Of a stretch of 64,000 bases of DNA, positions 8,937-18,655 are shown one piece after another. A program made the translations under genes and the position numbers. Location of the stretch: contig NZ_JAGEVL010000005.1 in assembly GCF_017583065.1 (NCBI RefSeq), positions 372,001-436,000 of the forward strand. Direction: 5' to 3'. The stretch comes from Staphylococcus shinii. Lineage in GTDB: Bacteria; Bacillota; Bacilli; Staphylococcales; Staphylococcaceae. Positions within the stretch are counted from its first letter, which is position 1; every line of letters starts with the position of its first letter. The notes beneath the pieces are model-generated. The model did not search any database and had not been told where the DNA came from. It saw only the letters and a list, made by a program, of their open reading frames with translations.

Positions 8937-8987
8937 ATGAGAAAAAGAAAAATCAACTTTTAGATTATTGATTTCTCTCTTTCTCAT
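8937..8987 (-). terminator. Terminator after lrgAB
   Basis: Arms ATGAGAAAAAGAAAAATCAA and TTGATTTCTCTCTTTCTCAT form a long, slightly imperfect stem beyond the lrgB stop. The minus-strand downstream flank is T-rich. Confidence 0.65.
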
Positions 8988-9007
8988 TACAATATAATTA
9001 CTATTAT

Positions 9008-9709
9008 TTAAAGTAATATTGCTGCAAGAATTGGAGCAACAACTACAACAATTACACCGACAATAACTAATGAAATAGATGCCATTGAAGCTTCTGTTTC
9101 ACCAAATTCTTGTGCTGAAGAGACGCCCAAGGAATGTCCACTTGTGCCAAGTGCAAGGCCACGAGCGATAGGATTGGTAATATTAAATAGTTTGATTAAC
9201 TTTGTACCGAGTGCGTAAATAATTACGCCATTTAATATAACAGCTAATGAAGTTAGTTCTTTAATGCCACCGATGTCCGCTGAAACAGGTAGTGCAATAG
9301 CAGTTGTCGCACCTTGAGGTAACATAGATGCAATAATGCCATTAGAAAATTGGAATGCTTCAGCTATTAAGTAAATGCAAATGAGTGCTGCAGTGGTACC
9401 TAAAGTAATACCGCCTAGTACTTGTTTCCAGTATTTTTTTAAAACATCACGTTTTTTATATAAAGGAATAGCGAAACATATAGTTGCCGGTTCCAGGAAG
9501 AAATTAATGATGTCTCCGCCAATTTTATAATTTGCATAATCTATACCAGTTAATTTTAGAAACGCTATACCTACGACCATACTTACAAATAGTGGTGTGA
9601 ATAAGAAAAAGCCATTAGTTTTTTTAAATAAAAATGTGGCTATAATAAATGGTATCAATGAAAGTAAGATGCCGAAATAGGGCGTGTTGATAGCTAAATG
9701 TTCAATCAT
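9008..9709 (-). CDS. lrgB: LrgB family membrane protein
   Basis: This is a 233-aa polytopic membrane protein of the LrgB/CidB family. The hallmark segment [20 protein letters not shown] lies in the middle, followed by [22 protein letters not shown]. The start overlaps lrgA by 4 bases. In S. aureus LrgAB is described as antiholin-like and dampens murein hydrolase activity; in Bacillus subtilis the homologous pair PftAB carries pyruvate. Both readings are known-family inferences. Its place directly downstream of lytSR and the cre site before lrgA fit either. Confidence 0.92.
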   Translation of the reverse strand: MIEHLAINTPYFGILLSLIPFIIATFLFKKTNGFFLFTPLFVSMVVGIAFLKLTGIDYANYKIGGDIINFFLEPATICFAIPLYKKRDVLKKYWKQVLGGITLGTTAALICIYLIAEAFQFSNGIIASMLPQGATTAIALPVSADIGGIKELTSLAVILNGVIIYALGTKLIKLFNITNPIARGLALGTSGHSLGVSSAQEFGETEASMASISLVIVGVIVVVVAPILAAILL

Positions 9710-10149
9710 AATTTATCCTCCGCAAGTTGTTTTTGTGGTCTTTTTCTTGGAATAAAGGATTTAGTTATAAGCATTTGAGCAAAGAACCCTGTACATAATA
9801 ACAATAAGAGTGTTGAAATAATAATTAATAAAATAATTAGGATAGGGCTCGTACTTAAAATACCTAGTGAATTAATAACTGATACACCTGCTGGTACAAA
9901 TAGAAAACCAATATTGTTCGTTAAAGTTGTGCCGACTTTCTCGACTTGACCAAGTTTAATAATACCTGTACATAGCGCTATAAATAGTAACACAAGACCT
10001 ATAACTGAAGCTGGCATAGGAATTGGCATGAAACTTTCGATAATATTTGAAATAAGCATGATAATAGCAATCACAAGTGCTTGATGGAAAAAATTATATG
10101 TTTTTGAATGCTGCGTTTGTGCTGCATTTTGTTGTTTGTTTGCTTCCAT
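9706..10149 (-). CDS. lrgA: LrgA family holin-like membrane protein
   Basis: This 147-aa protein has four predicted membrane helices and the LrgA/CidA signature [28 protein letters not shown]. The tail is basic ([10 protein letters not shown]). GGGAGG precedes the ATG. It is coupled to lrgB by a 4-base overlap and lies 121 bases downstream of lytR. The gap between them holds a promoter-like TATAAT on the minus strand (10183-10188) and a CcpA site, so lrgAB probably has its own LytR-activated, CcpA-controlled promoter. Antiholin-like or pyruvate-transport function is inferred from relatives. Confidence 0.92.
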   Translation of the reverse strand: MEANKQQNAAQTQHSKTYNFFHQALVIAIIMLISNIIESFMPIPMPASVIGLVLLFIALCTGIIKLGQVEKVGTTLTNNIGFLFVPAGVSVINSLGILSTSPILIILLIIISTLLLLLCTGFFAQMLITKSFIPRKRPQKQLAEDKL

Positions 10150-10190
10150 AATTAAAGTTCCTCCCGTATTGATCTTGGGTTAATTATAAA

Positions 10191-10205
10191 ATGAAAGCGA
10201 TTACT
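10191..10205. promoter_or_regulatory. cre (CcpA) site at the lrgAB promoter
   Basis: ATGAAAGCGATTACT fits the degenerate cre consensus WTGNAANCGNWNNCW at every position. It lies about 42 bases before the lrgA start and just upstream of a minus-strand TATAAT, where bound CcpA would block the promoter. In B. subtilis the homologous operon is CcpA-repressed, which supports the call. Confidence 0.65.
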
Positions 10206-10270
10206 TTAGTTGGATTGGCATGCGACTTACTAGACGTTGTTTCTGAAATGCATAAATTAGAACTTGAAAA

Positions 10271-11035
10271 TCAAGATAACCCCATATCTTGTTTGAATGG
10301 TTTCATATAAGAGCGACTCACTTGGAATTTTAATTGATTAGTCATGGTTAATTGATAAGTATAGTTGAACCAATGTTCAATTGTTTGAATATGTGTCTTG
10401 TTAATTAAAGTGGCACGATGAATTCTCATAAATTGAGTAGTGTCTAATTTTTTTTCGTAATGATTCAGCGGTTCAGAAGTCTCAAATTCATTGAGTGTCG
10501 TATTTATCGTTGTGACACCGTTATTGACGGAAATTGCGATAATATCATCTAAGTTAATAATATGAATACGCTCGTTAACTTCTATAGGAAGTACGTTTGG
10601 CATATTCTCAAGTTTGTTGTGTGTTTCATTAGGATTATTATCATTATTTATAAAATTTTGTTGTTCGATATTTGAGTGAAGCACTTGTTCAACTTTATGG
10701 ATAGCTTGTGCGATTCGTTGTTGTTCAAATGGTTTCAAAATATAGTCAATGGCATCTAATTCAAACGCTTTTACCGCAAAAGTATCATGTGCAGTAGCAA
10801 ATATAATCAAAGGGCGATGCTTCATTTTTTTGATTTTATTAGCTAAATCAAGACCACTTTCATCCATTAAATTAATGTCTAAGAAAATAACATCATAGTT
10901 ATCATAAAGTAACAATTCTAATGTTTCAGAGATATTTTCGGCTTCTTTAATTAAATCAAAAGGACGAATCTGATTTAATAAATAGTGTAGTTCATTACGT
11001 GCTAGCGGTTCGTCATCTACGATAATCGCCTTCAT
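10271..11035 (-). CDS. lytR: LytR, LytTR-family response regulator
   Basis: This 254-aa response regulator has an N-terminal receiver domain with the acidic pair D7-D8 and phosphoacceptor Asp53 in VIFLDINLM, and a conserved Lys in [11 protein letters not shown]-terminal LytTR DNA-binding domain (about 150-250) contains [15 protein letters not shown] and [14 protein letters not shown]- and N-rich linker joins them. It begins 2 bases after the lytS stop, and the GAGGAGG ribosome site lies inside the last lytS codons. With LytS it should activate lrgAB immediately downstream. Confidence 0.93.
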   Translation of the reverse strand: MKAIIVDDEPLARNELHYLLNQIRPFDLIKEAENISETLELLLYDNYDVIFLDINLMDESGLDLANKIKKMKHRPLIIFATAHDTFAVKAFELDAIDYILKPFEQQRIAQAIHKVEQVLHSNIEQQNFINNDNNPNETHNKLENMPNVLPIEVNERIHIINLDDIIAISVNNGVTTINTTLNEFETSEPLNHYEKKLDTTQFMRIHRATLINKTHIQTIEHWFNYTYQLTMTNQLKFQVSRSYMKPFKQDMGLS

Positions 11036-11037
11036 AT

Positions 11038-12789
11038 TTATTCCTCCTCTGTAATATTATGTGGAATTGTACAGCTTACTTTTGTACCTTGTTTATTTGA
11101 TTCAAATTGAAGTTTAGCTTTATAGCCAAATAAACCATCTAACCTTTGATTTAAATTTTCTAATGCACTCCCTGTGCCAGAATCTGAATAAACACTAGTT
11201 TTGCCAATTTTATCAAGTTTGTTAACTGGTATGCCTTGACCGTTATCTGAGACAGAAATATTTAATCCGAAATTATTTTGGTGGGCTTTTACAATAATAT
11301 TATTATCATACTTTCTATTTTTAAATGCATGTTTAATTGCATTTTCTACAAGGATTTGAATTGCAAAAGGTGGCACTAAAGCACTATAGCTTGAATCATC
11401 GATATCAAAACTAACATTGAAGCGATCTGGATAACGTGCTTGTTCTAATGATAAATAAGCCTCAACCTGTTGTAATTCTTTTTCTAAAGAAATGGTATTA
11501 TTACGTGTACCTTGTAAATTTGAACGGAAAAATTGGCTGAGTTGTAATAATAATTCTCGTGCTTTTTCACTATCAATTCTTACTAATGCTGAAATCGTGT
11601 TAATTGAATTAAAGAAAAAGTGAGGATTAACCTGGGCTTGAAGTGACTTTATCTCAGCATCTCTTATTAATGCATTTTGTGTTTCAGCTTGTCCAAGCTC
11701 AAGTTGACTAGAAAATATATCTGCAAGTCCAGTTGCTAGCTGTCTATCTGAAAAATTTACGTCGTGCTTGTTAGTAAAATAGAGTTTTAGTGTACCTACG
11801 ACTTCATTTTTTACATGTAATGGCATAACAATCGCAGCTTCTAATGGACATCCAGGGTGGTTACAACCAATTTCTTCACTTGAATAAGCTTCTTTTAAAG
11901 TTCCAGTTTGAATTGCAATCTTTGATAAATCCGTAATAATTGCTTTTTGTGCAACATGATGATCACTTGCAACACCAACGTGAGTTAATATATCTTTACG
12001 ATTTGTAATAGCAACGGCTGAAACACGCATTAAGTTCAGAATAATTTCAGCAGCTTGTTTAGCTGATTGCTCATTTAAACCTGAACGGAAATAAGGCAAA
12101 GTCTGGTTAGCTAATTGTAAGACATCATGAGTTTGGATTGCGCGAGTTTCTTCTTCTTTCTTAATTGTAGAAAGTATGATTGATAAAAATATAGCTGTAC
12201 CTATTGAGTTAATGGAAATCATAGGTAAGGCAATAAGTTTCACTAATGTCCACGCGTGTGCGGTATTATCAGAAAATACTAAAATACAAAGCATTTGAAT
12301 AATTTCTGTAGCACCACCGATGAGCGCGCCTTTTACAATTGTTGGGTATCTGTTTGCTCGCATAGCTTTATGTCCAAAATAGCCTGAAACAAGTGCAATG
12401 ATAATTGAAGAAATTAAATATATGTATGCATCTGCGCCCCCGATATAAACACGATAAATGCCAGAAATCGATGCCACAGCTAAGGCGACGTATGGACCTC
12501 CAATTAGCCCGGATACTCCAATTGTTAATACGCGTGTGTTTGCTAACGACGCATCAGGACTCAAATGATTATAGACCGTGCCGTTGATAATTTCATCACC
12601 ACGAATTTGTACACCAGTAAAATTTGAAAGCATAGAGAAACAACCAAATATGATAATTAGTTGCCATTGCGAACGGCGTTTTTCTCGGTCATTCATCATC
12701 GATTTAAAATGGTTAATATTCATTAAAATATATGCGATGAGTATAATTAGGCCAACGCGTTCTAGTAATAAGATAAATAAATTTAACAT
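11038..12789 (-). CDS. lytS: LytS, membrane sensor histidine kinase
   Basis: This is a 583-aa sensor kinase with an N-terminal LytS-type membrane region (about 5-200, including [20 protein letters not shown]) and a GAF domain around 225-355. A His-kinase domain follows with the phosphoacceptor motif [14 protein letters not shown] near 390, then an ATPase domain with VENAIKHAF and DNGQGIP. It is the first gene of lytSR, with AAGGTGAAACC before the ATG. LytS responds to membrane-potential change or extracellular pyruvate in studied relatives. The signal here is not readable from sequence. Confidence 0.94.
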   Translation of the reverse strand: MLNLFILLLERVGLIILIAYILMNINHFKSMMNDREKRRSQWQLIIIFGCFSMLSNFTGVQIRGDEIINGTVYNHLSPDASLANTRVLTIGVSGLIGGPYVALAVASISGIYRVYIGGADAYIYLISSIIIALVSGYFGHKAMRANRYPTIVKGALIGGATEIIQMLCILVFSDNTAHAWTLVKLIALPMISINSIGTAIFLSIILSTIKKEEETRAIQTHDVLQLANQTLPYFRSGLNEQSAKQAAEIILNLMRVSAVAITNRKDILTHVGVASDHHVAQKAIITDLSKIAIQTGTLKEAYSSEEIGCNHPGCPLEAAIVMPLHVKNEVVGTLKLYFTNKHDVNFSDRQLATGLADIFSSQLELGQAETQNALIRDAEIKSLQAQVNPHFFFNSINTISALVRIDSEKARELLLQLSQFFRSNLQGTRNNTISLEKELQQVEAYLSLEQARYPDRFNVSFDIDDSSYSALVPPFAIQILVENAIKHAFKNRKYDNNIIVKAHQNNFGLNISVSDNGQGIPVNKLDKIGKTSVYSDSGTGSALENLNQRLDGLFGYKAKLQFESNKQGTKVSCTIPHNITEEE

Positions 12790-13227
12790 GGTTTCACCTT
12801 TTTTTTATTAGTTTGACATGGTTGATTATACAGAATTTTATAGATTAATGAGTTTTATGTGAATTATTTTATATAAATTATATCCAATATCCCAATATAG
12901 CAGTGATTAGAGTGGAGAATCAAATTACTCACTATGTAAATAAATACATAATTGACGCAGTTCTTTAGCATTATTGAGAGTGAAGTGTTATTTTATTAAT
13001 ATTGGCTTTTAAAAGGATTTGTAAAAAATGTAGATATTAATATAAATTTAATTGCATATAATTATTACATAATTTTAAGCCAATTGTATCTTAAAAGATT
13101 AGTTTTGAAATAGATATAGACTTTTTTAGCGGTTTTCCAGTTTATATGGAGGATAGCGTTAAAGGCGTGTATACCTGTTTTGAAATGTGATCTATGTGTT
13201 TACGGGAAATTAGGAGGAAAAAAGCAT
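12790..13227. other. AT-rich divergent intergenic region
   Basis: This stretch separates divergent lytS and the MFS gene and must hold both promoters. I saw no convincing operator, riboswitch or small gene. A weak GAGT/ACTC inverted repeat near 12910-12940 is the only visible structure. Confidence 0.5.
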
Positions 13228-14619
13228 ATGGAATCAACACATTCGTTTGAAGGAGATAATAAACTTCTTGTCGGTATTTTCTTAGGGGTCATTACATTTT
13301 GGTTGTTTGCCCAATCATTAGTAAATATTGTTCCAGATTTAGAGTCATCATTTGATACGAATTATGGAACAATCAATGTGGCAGTAAGTTTAACTGCATT
13401 ATTATGTGGTTTATTTGTAGTAGGAACAGGAGGGCTGGCTGATAGATATGGTAGAGTGAAAATGACCTACATCGGATTGATATTAAGTATTGTTGGTTCG
13501 TTATTAATCATAATACCAGGGTTTATGCCATTACTTGTTGTTGGACGCGCAATCCAAGGGTTATCTGCAGCGTGTATTATGCCTTCAACTTTGGCGATTA
13601 TCAATGAATATTATATTGGTAGTCGTCGCCAACGCGCATTGAGTTATTGGTCAATAGGTTCTTGGGGAGGCACAGGCATTTGTTCATTATTTGGTGGCAT
13701 AATGTCTACATTTATTGGTTGGAGATCAATATTTATTATTTCGATTCTTGTAGCATTAATGGCGATGTATTTAATGAGACATACACCAGAAACGAAAGCT
13801 ATACAAACAGAAGAAACAAAGCAAGCTAAATTTGACATAGTAGGCCTTATTATTTTAATTATTGCAATGCTAAGTGTTAACTTGATTATCACAGAATCAT
13901 CTAATTATGGGATTTTCTCACCATTCATCATGTCACTAATTGTTGTGTTTATTATTTCAACACTTTGTTTTTTCTATTATGAAAGCAAAGTTAAAAATCC
14001 ACTTATAGATTTTAAACTATTCAAACATAAAGGTTATAGTGGTGCTACAATCTCTAACTTTTTATTAAATGCAGTGGCAGGGACACTTATTGTTGCTAAT
14101 ACGTATTTCCAATCTGGATTACATTTTAGTTCTTTCCAATCTGGCGTCATGTCTATTACGTATTTAGTAGCCGTGCTTGTAATGATTAGAGTCGGAGAAA
14201 AAGTGCTACAAAAGGTTGGTCCAAGAAGACCAATGCTAATTGGTGCAGCACTTAATGCTATTGGGATTATTTTAATTTCATTCACGTTTTTACCTACGCT
14301 AGTTTATATTGTAACGTGTATAATAGGTTATTTAATCTATGGTATGGGATTAGGTATGTACGCAACACCATCGACAGATACAGCAGTATCAACTGCACCA
14401 GAAGACAAAGTTGGCGTTGCGTCAGGTGTTTATAAAATGGCATCATCATTAGGAAATTCATTTGGTGTCGCATTATCTGGTACTATCTTTACCGTGATGA
14501 CTGTAGTATCGAATATACAAGTTGGAGCAATGTTTGGCTTGTGGTTCAATGCAGCATTAGCGATTATCGCATTTTTAGCAGTACTTATATTAGTACCAAA
14601 AAATCAATTTAATAATTAA
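13228..14619 (+). CDS. MFS multidrug exporter, 14-TM DHA2 type (SdrM/QacA-like)
   Basis: This 463-aa proton-driven exporter has about 14 hydrophobic helices. It carries the MFS loop motif GGLADRYGRVKM after TM2 and the drug/H+ antiporter motif C-like segment SLFGGIMSTFIGWRSIF. The frame is open to 13180, but TAGGAGGA sits just before the ATG at 13228 and the downstream protein starts MESTHSFEGDNK like related pumps, so that start is chosen. It is monocistronic and is followed by a strong terminator. The substrate is unknown; norfloxacin-type drugs or dyes are typical for the family. Confidence 0.88.
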   Translation: MESTHSFEGDNKLLVGIFLGVITFWLFAQSLVNIVPDLESSFDTNYGTINVAVSLTALLCGLFVVGTGGLADRYGRVKMTYIGLILSIVGSLLIIIPGFMPLLVVGRAIQGLSAACIMPSTLAIINEYYIGSRRQRALSYWSIGSWGGTGICSLFGGIMSTFIGWRSIFIISILVALMAMYLMRHTPETKAIQTEETKQAKFDIVGLIILIIAMLSVNLIITESSNYGIFSPFIMSLIVVFIISTLCFFYYESKVKNPLIDFKLFKHKGYSGATISNFLLNAVAGTLIVANTYFQSGLHFSSFQSGVMSITYLVAVLVMIRVGEKVLQKVGPRRPMLIGAALNAIGIILISFTFLPTLVYIVTCIIGYLIYGMGLGMYATPSTDTAVSTAPEDKVGVASGVYKMASSLGNSFGVALSGTIFTVMTVVSNIQVGAMFGLWFNAALAIIAFLAVLILVPKNQFNN

Positions 14620-14663
14620 CGTAAATCTATAGAACTTTAAATTATAATTAATTATTTTCGAAC

Positions 14664-14712
14664 CGGAATTACGAAATCAATTTATAATATTGATTTTGTA
14701 ATTCCGTTTTTT
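14664..14712 (+). terminator. Terminator after the MFS exporter
   Basis: CGGAATTACGAAATCAA and TTGATTTTGTAATTCCG arms form a near-perfect 17-bp stem followed by T6. Confidence 0.9.
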
Positions 14713-14826
14713 ATTATATTTTTATATAAACTCGAAGTTCACACTATATTAAGTGCATGGATGTTAAATTCACCAAGCTTTTTGACGAGAATATATTGAT
14801 TATGAAATGAAAAACATATTATAATT

Positions 14827-14841
14827 AAGGAAGCGTTTACA
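14827..14841. promoter_or_regulatory. Imperfect cre-like site before the RocB-like gene
   Basis: AAGGAAGCGTTTACA resembles a CcpA site with two mismatches and lies directly before the ribosome binding site of an arginine/peptide-catabolism type gene. That is a plausible place for carbon repression. Confidence 0.35.
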
Positions 14842-14855
14842 TAAGGAGGGGTTAT

Positions 14856-16454
14856 GTGTCACAGCAACTATGGCAAACTTATGAAGATAGACTGAATTTA
14901 TTAAAAAGTTTAGTTAAGCATGAGACGATTACTAATACAGAAGGTGAGACTACATTTCCTAATTTTGTAAAAGATTTACTATTAAAATTAAATTATTTTC
15001 AACAGCATCAATCTCATATATTACTTGAACGGACTGAAGATGAAAAAGAAGCAGTTGTAGCGTTTTATAAGGCACCTACTTCTAGAAAAACTATTGTTCT
15101 AATCAGTCATTTTGATACTGTAGGCGTAGAAGACTTTGGCCCGTATAGTAAACATGCTTTTAATCCAGATGCGTTAAAAACTATTTTTAAAGAAAACAAT
15201 AGTTATCTCAGTGAAGATGCTATTGAAGATTTAAATCGTGATACATACTTGTTTGGACGTGGCGTAATGGATATGAAGGCAGGTTTAATGTTGCATTTGT
15301 CTTTAATAGAACAAGCAAGTATCGAAGACTGGGATATCAATTTAATTCTAGTCACTGTACCAGATGAAGAAGTGAATTCCTCGGGTATGCGCAAAGCTGT
15401 AGAGACCATTGCTAGATTAAAACAACAACATCATTTAGATATTCAGCTTCATTTAAACAGTGAACCTACTTTCCAACAAGCTAGTGCAGATGAACAACAT
15501 TATATATATTCTGGTTCTATTGGAAAAATAATGCCAGGTGTATTGTGTTATGGCAAAGAGACACATGTAGGCAACCCAATGGATGGTTTGAGCTCTAATT
15601 TTATGATGAGTTATATTAATCAAGCGGTAGAATACAATAGTATATTTAAAGAAGCATTTGAAAATGAAACGACACCTTTGCCTGTTTCATTAATGACAAG
15701 AGATATTAAGCAAACATACGATGTACAAACACCATTTAGAACAATGGCATTATTTAATATGTTCCTTTTCAAACAGAAACCTGCTGACTTATATAGGCAA
15801 TTTATTGATACAGTAATAAAAGCAACAGAATGTTGTGAAAGTGATTGGTTATCGGTTTTAGAAAGCGAAAATATTCCTTTTGATACTAAAATTAATGTAC
15901 TGACATTTGAGCAATTGAAAACATATGCGATCAAACATCATGGTGAAGCATTTATAGATAAAGAAATAAGAGAAGTGATACGACAAACTAAGGATTTACA
16001 TTTACAAAGTATTAAAGTGACAGATAGATTAATGCAAATCTGTAGAAACATTGCGCCAGCGGTCGTTACTTTTTTTGCAACGCCTTATTATCCAGCAGTT
16101 AATACGTCTTATGATGCAAAAGTTGAGGAAACTATTGAATTGGTCCGTCAAACTTTACAAGAACAATTTCAACGTAACAGTGAACGTGTTCATTATTTTA
16201 ATGGCATTAGTGATAGTAGTTATTTGAATTTTTCAGGCGACATGTCTCAAATAATTACTTATCAACAAAATGCACCTAATTTTAATCAAACTTATTCGAT
16301 TCCTTTTGAAGCGATACAAGCTATTAGTGCGCCAACCATACTTTGCGGACCTATCGGTAAAGATGCACATAAAGTAAGTGAAAGACTACATAAAAATAGT
16401 GCGTTTATAGAATTGCCATACGTATTAACTCGTATCGTAAAGTCATATATTTAA
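14856..16454 (+). CDS. M20-family metallopeptidase, RocB-like
   Basis: This is a 532-aa cytoplasmic zinc peptidase of the M20 family, closest in organisation to RocB (arginine utilisation) proteins. The metal site is visible as ISHFDTVG (His and Asp), GRGVMDMKAG (bridging Asp) and VPDEEVNSSG (catalytic and metal Glu pair). The start is GTG at 14856, placed 7 bases after AAGGAGGGG; the nearby ATG is out of frame and closes quickly. It appears monocistronic. RocB proteins act in arginine/ornithine use but their exact reaction is poorly defined, so the substrate is left open. Confidence 0.83.
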   Translation: MSQQLWQTYEDRLNLLKSLVKHETITNTEGETTFPNFVKDLLLKLNYFQQHQSHILLERTEDEKEAVVAFYKAPTSRKTIVLISHFDTVGVEDFGPYSKHAFNPDALKTIFKENNSYLSEDAIEDLNRDTYLFGRGVMDMKAGLMLHLSLIEQASIEDWDINLILVTVPDEEVNSSGMRKAVETIARLKQQHHLDIQLHLNSEPTFQQASADEQHYIYSGSIGKIMPGVLCYGKETHVGNPMDGLSSNFMMSYINQAVEYNSIFKEAFENETTPLPVSLMTRDIKQTYDVQTPFRTMALFNMFLFKQKPADLYRQFIDTVIKATECCESDWLSVLESENIPFDTKINVLTFEQLKTYAIKHHGEAFIDKEIREVIRQTKDLHLQSIKVTDRLMQICRNIAPAVVTFFATPYYPAVNTSYDAKVEETIELVRQTLQEQFQRNSERVHYFNGISDSSYLNFSGDMSQIITYQQNAPNFNQTYSIPFEAIQAISAPTILCGPIGKDAHKVSERLHKNSAFIELPYVLTRIVKSYI

Positions 16455-16603
16455 AACAAAATAAGTAATTATTTGATATAATGTTTTTAAATTTACTAAT
16501 ATTTTTAGTATAAGTTTTAAAAAATAGGGTATTACGATATATTAGTGAATATATGTATATGTACTTTAAAAGTTCCACAAGAAGAAAATGGAGTGGTAAG
16601 CAC

Positions 16604-17044
16604 ATGCTAGAGGCGTATAAAGATTTTTGGAGAAAATATATAGATTTTAATGGCAAATCAAACAGATTAGAATTTTGGACACCGGTATTGATTCATATCA
16701 TTAGTATATTCATCATTGCGCTCATCGGTATCGTTTGCTTTATTACGGGTATCTTTATTGTAGCGGCAATATTATCAGCTTTTGTGGGTATATTTGCTTT
16801 AGCGATAATCGTACCAATGTTTGCAATTACATTGCGTAGATTTTATGATGCCGGTAGAAAACGCGCAACAGCAATCATACTAATTGTACTATCTATATTT
16901 GTTAATATTACCTTTGATATTATTCAAATCAATAGTGTTGCTGTATCATTAAATATAATTTCGTTAATTTGTACAATTATCCTGGTGATAGAAACATTAT
17001 TACCATCACGTAATGTTGCTGATTCAGAATTAAAATGGTTGTAA
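16604..17044 (+). CDS. DUF805 membrane protein
   Basis: This 146-aa membrane protein has the DUF805 pattern. It starts LEAYKDFWRKYIDFNGKSNRLEFW, then has hydrophobic helices and a RRFYDAGRKRATA loop, and ends with LLPSRNVADSELKWL. The frame is open from 16553, but a GGAG-type site precedes the ATG at 16604 and the conserved domain begins there. The function of DUF805 proteins is unknown. It is followed by a long gene-poor region. Confidence 0.85.
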   Translation: MLEAYKDFWRKYIDFNGKSNRLEFWTPVLIHIISIFIIALIGIVCFITGIFIVAAILSAFVGIFALAIIVPMFAITLRRFYDAGRKRATAIILIVLSIFVNITFDIIQINSVAVSLNIISLICTIILVIETLLPSRNVADSELKWL

Positions 17045-17253
17045 TTTATAGAATGTCGAGAGTTATTTTAATTGTGATGAATGAGTTCGTGATATAGATG
17101 ATTATTTTAAAAAGAAGGCTATAGAAATCTAATTTATTTTAAAAAGTTTCGTCGTCTTGCACATCGAAACTTATTAGTATTGAAAGAAATAACATTTTTA
17201 CTTGAGCTGAAGCTCATGCATAGGTCTCACTGACTCAATATACTGGTTAAAGT

Positions 17254-17294
17254 AAAAGAGCTATCCCTTGGTATTAAAAGGATATAGCTCTTTT
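17254..17294 (+). terminator. Rho-independent terminator in the gene-poor region
   Basis: AAAAGAGCTATCCCTT and AAAAGGATATAGCTCTTTT arms are followed by TATTTT. It may end the DUF805 transcript or an independent small RNA. Confidence 0.75.
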
Positions 17295-17526
17295 ATTTTG
17301 GAAATAACTGAAATATACTATAATTTAATCATTTGATGATAGTAAGAGCTATCAAAATTAGATAACGTATTAATTTTGATTTTCTCTGCTACATTAGTTA
17401 AAAATGACATGAAGTTAGAATAAAAAAGTGAGCAAGTTGGATAGATGATGGCTAATCTCATTCTAAATAGGTTGATGCCTATAAAGAATAGTAACACTCC
17501 TAGAAAGGAGTAATATTGGTTATCAA

Positions 17527-17592
17527 ATGCTGATGATCATTTTGACAATCATTAGCTTGGTATTAGTTAGTAAATGTGACCATAAAAAATAA
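17527..17592 (+). CDS. Possible small hydrophobic type I toxin (Hol_Tox-like), maybe degenerate
   Basis: A 21-residue ORF reads MLMIILTIISLVLVSKCDHKK: a hydrophobic stretch followed by a charged, lysine-ended tail, like short staphylococcal type I toxins. AGAAAGGAG lies upstream at 17502-17510, 16 bases before this ATG; ATT at 17515 is in frame and closer. Known toxins are usually 28-40 residues, so this copy may be shortened or frame-damaged. A CTTCTC/GAGAAG hairpin lies directly after the stop, and a strong terminator 80 bases later completes a small RNA-sized unit. An antisense antitoxin was not identified. Confidence 0.38.
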   Translation: MLMIILTIISLVLVSKCDHKK

Positions 17593-17672
17593 GCTTCTCT
17601 ATCTTTGGCAAGGAGAAGATGGCTATTATCCATTGTTTTACTCCAGCCAACGTCTTTTTAATGGAATCAATT

Positions 17673-17703
17673 GGGCGATACACTTATGTGTGTTGCCCTT
17701 TTT
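17673..17703 (+). terminator. Terminator of the toxin-like transcript
   Basis: GGGCGATACAC and GTGTGTTGCCC arms with a 4-base loop end in T5. It is strong and has no ordinary gene upstream, supporting a small transcript starting around 17400-17500. Confidence 0.8.
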
Positions 17704-17950
17704 CTATATACAAATTGTTATAACATAAAAATATTATCAAATGTTTAAGTCAGCGTGTTCATGTTGGCTTGTTATGTACAAATATGAATAATTAATATTA
17801 GTCTAGCCAGTTTAAGTGCAAGTGTTTTCTATTAGTAATATTAAAAAGTACTAATAATTATGACGAACGGTTATAAACTATTGAAATTTCGATAATTTTT
17901 ATTGTATTTAGAAAATTTAAAATTATAATGTAGGCATAAGGAGGGGTTTT

Positions 17951-18655
17951 ATGGAGTGGTTAAAGTTAATTGGTATTCTAATTATTATATTGGGGTTCCT
18001 GTTTAAGATTGATACGATTGCAGTGATTTTAATTGCTGCTGTTGTTACTGGTCTCGTGTCTGGATTAGATTTTTATTCCATTTTAGAAACACTGGGTAAA
18101 GCGTTTGTTGATAATCGTTTAGTTACATTATTTATATTAACGTTACCAATGGTTGGCTTGATTGAACGATTCGGTTTGAAAAAACAAGCTTCTAACATGA
18201 TAGGAAAAGTGAAACGAGTTACAAGTGGACGCCTGATGACAATATATTTACTAATTAGAGAAATTGCTGGCGTGGCTTCAATACGCATCGGTGGTCATCC
18301 TCAATTTGTGCGTCCACTGATTAATCCAATGGTTCAAGGGGCGTTAAAAACTAGATATAATTTGAAAGACGATGAAGTTGATGAAGCAGACATAGAAAAA
18401 ATAAAAGCACAAACTTCTGCAATGGAAAATTATGGAAACTTCTTTGGACAAAATTTATTTGTCGGTGCTGCAGGGGTTTTATTAATGGTAGGGACATTTC
18501 AATCATTAGGCATTAAGGTAGACGCAATTGAATTAGTTTTGGCATCAGTACCCATAGCTTTAATTGTATTAGTGCTTGTCTGGCTTAATAATATAAGATT
18601 TGATAAATATTTAGATAAAAAATATAACTCAAAGCAGGTGAGCCGTGATGAGTGA
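17951..18655 (+). CDS. DUF969 membrane protein, 5-oxoproline transporter subunit
   Basis: This 234-aa polytopic membrane protein belongs to DUF969. Typical segments are FLFKIDTIAVILIAAVVTGLV near the N-terminus, GLIERFGLKKQA, and REIAGVASIRIGGHPQFVRP. It overlaps the DUF979 gene and is followed by pcp. The DUF969-DUF979-pcp order is conserved in firmicutes, and current family naming treats the pair as a 5-oxoproline transporter. AAGGAGGGG precedes the ATG. Confidence 0.87.
   Translation: MEWLKLIGILIIILGFLFKIDTIAVILIAAVVTGLVSGLDFYSILETLGKAFVDNRLVTLFILTLPMVGLIERFGLKKQASNMIGKVKRVTSGRLMTIYLLIREIAGVASIRIGGHPQFVRPLINPMVQGALKTRYNLKDDEVDEADIEKIKAQTSAMENYGNFFGQNLFVGAAGVLLMVGTFQSLGIKVDAIELVLASVPIALIVLVLVWLNNIRFDKYLDKKYNSKQVSRDE

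Larger units (their letters stand above)
17045..17950. other. Gene-poor 0.9-kb intergenic region with terminators and small-RNA signals
   Basis: No ORF of normal size is present. From left to right it holds a CGAAACTT/AAGTTTCG inverted repeat near 17140-17172 with T5 on the minus strand, a plus-strand terminator at 17254-17294, a short toxin-like ORF with ribosome site at 17504-17592, and a terminator at 17673-17703. An AT-rich promoter stretch before the DUF969 gene follows. This pattern suggests at least one small RNA locus. Confidence 0.5.

Noticed and set aside
12405-12811. Two plus-strand ORFs of 60 and 77 residues opposite lytS
   Set aside because: They are shadows of the well-supported lytS frame and have no ribosome sites.
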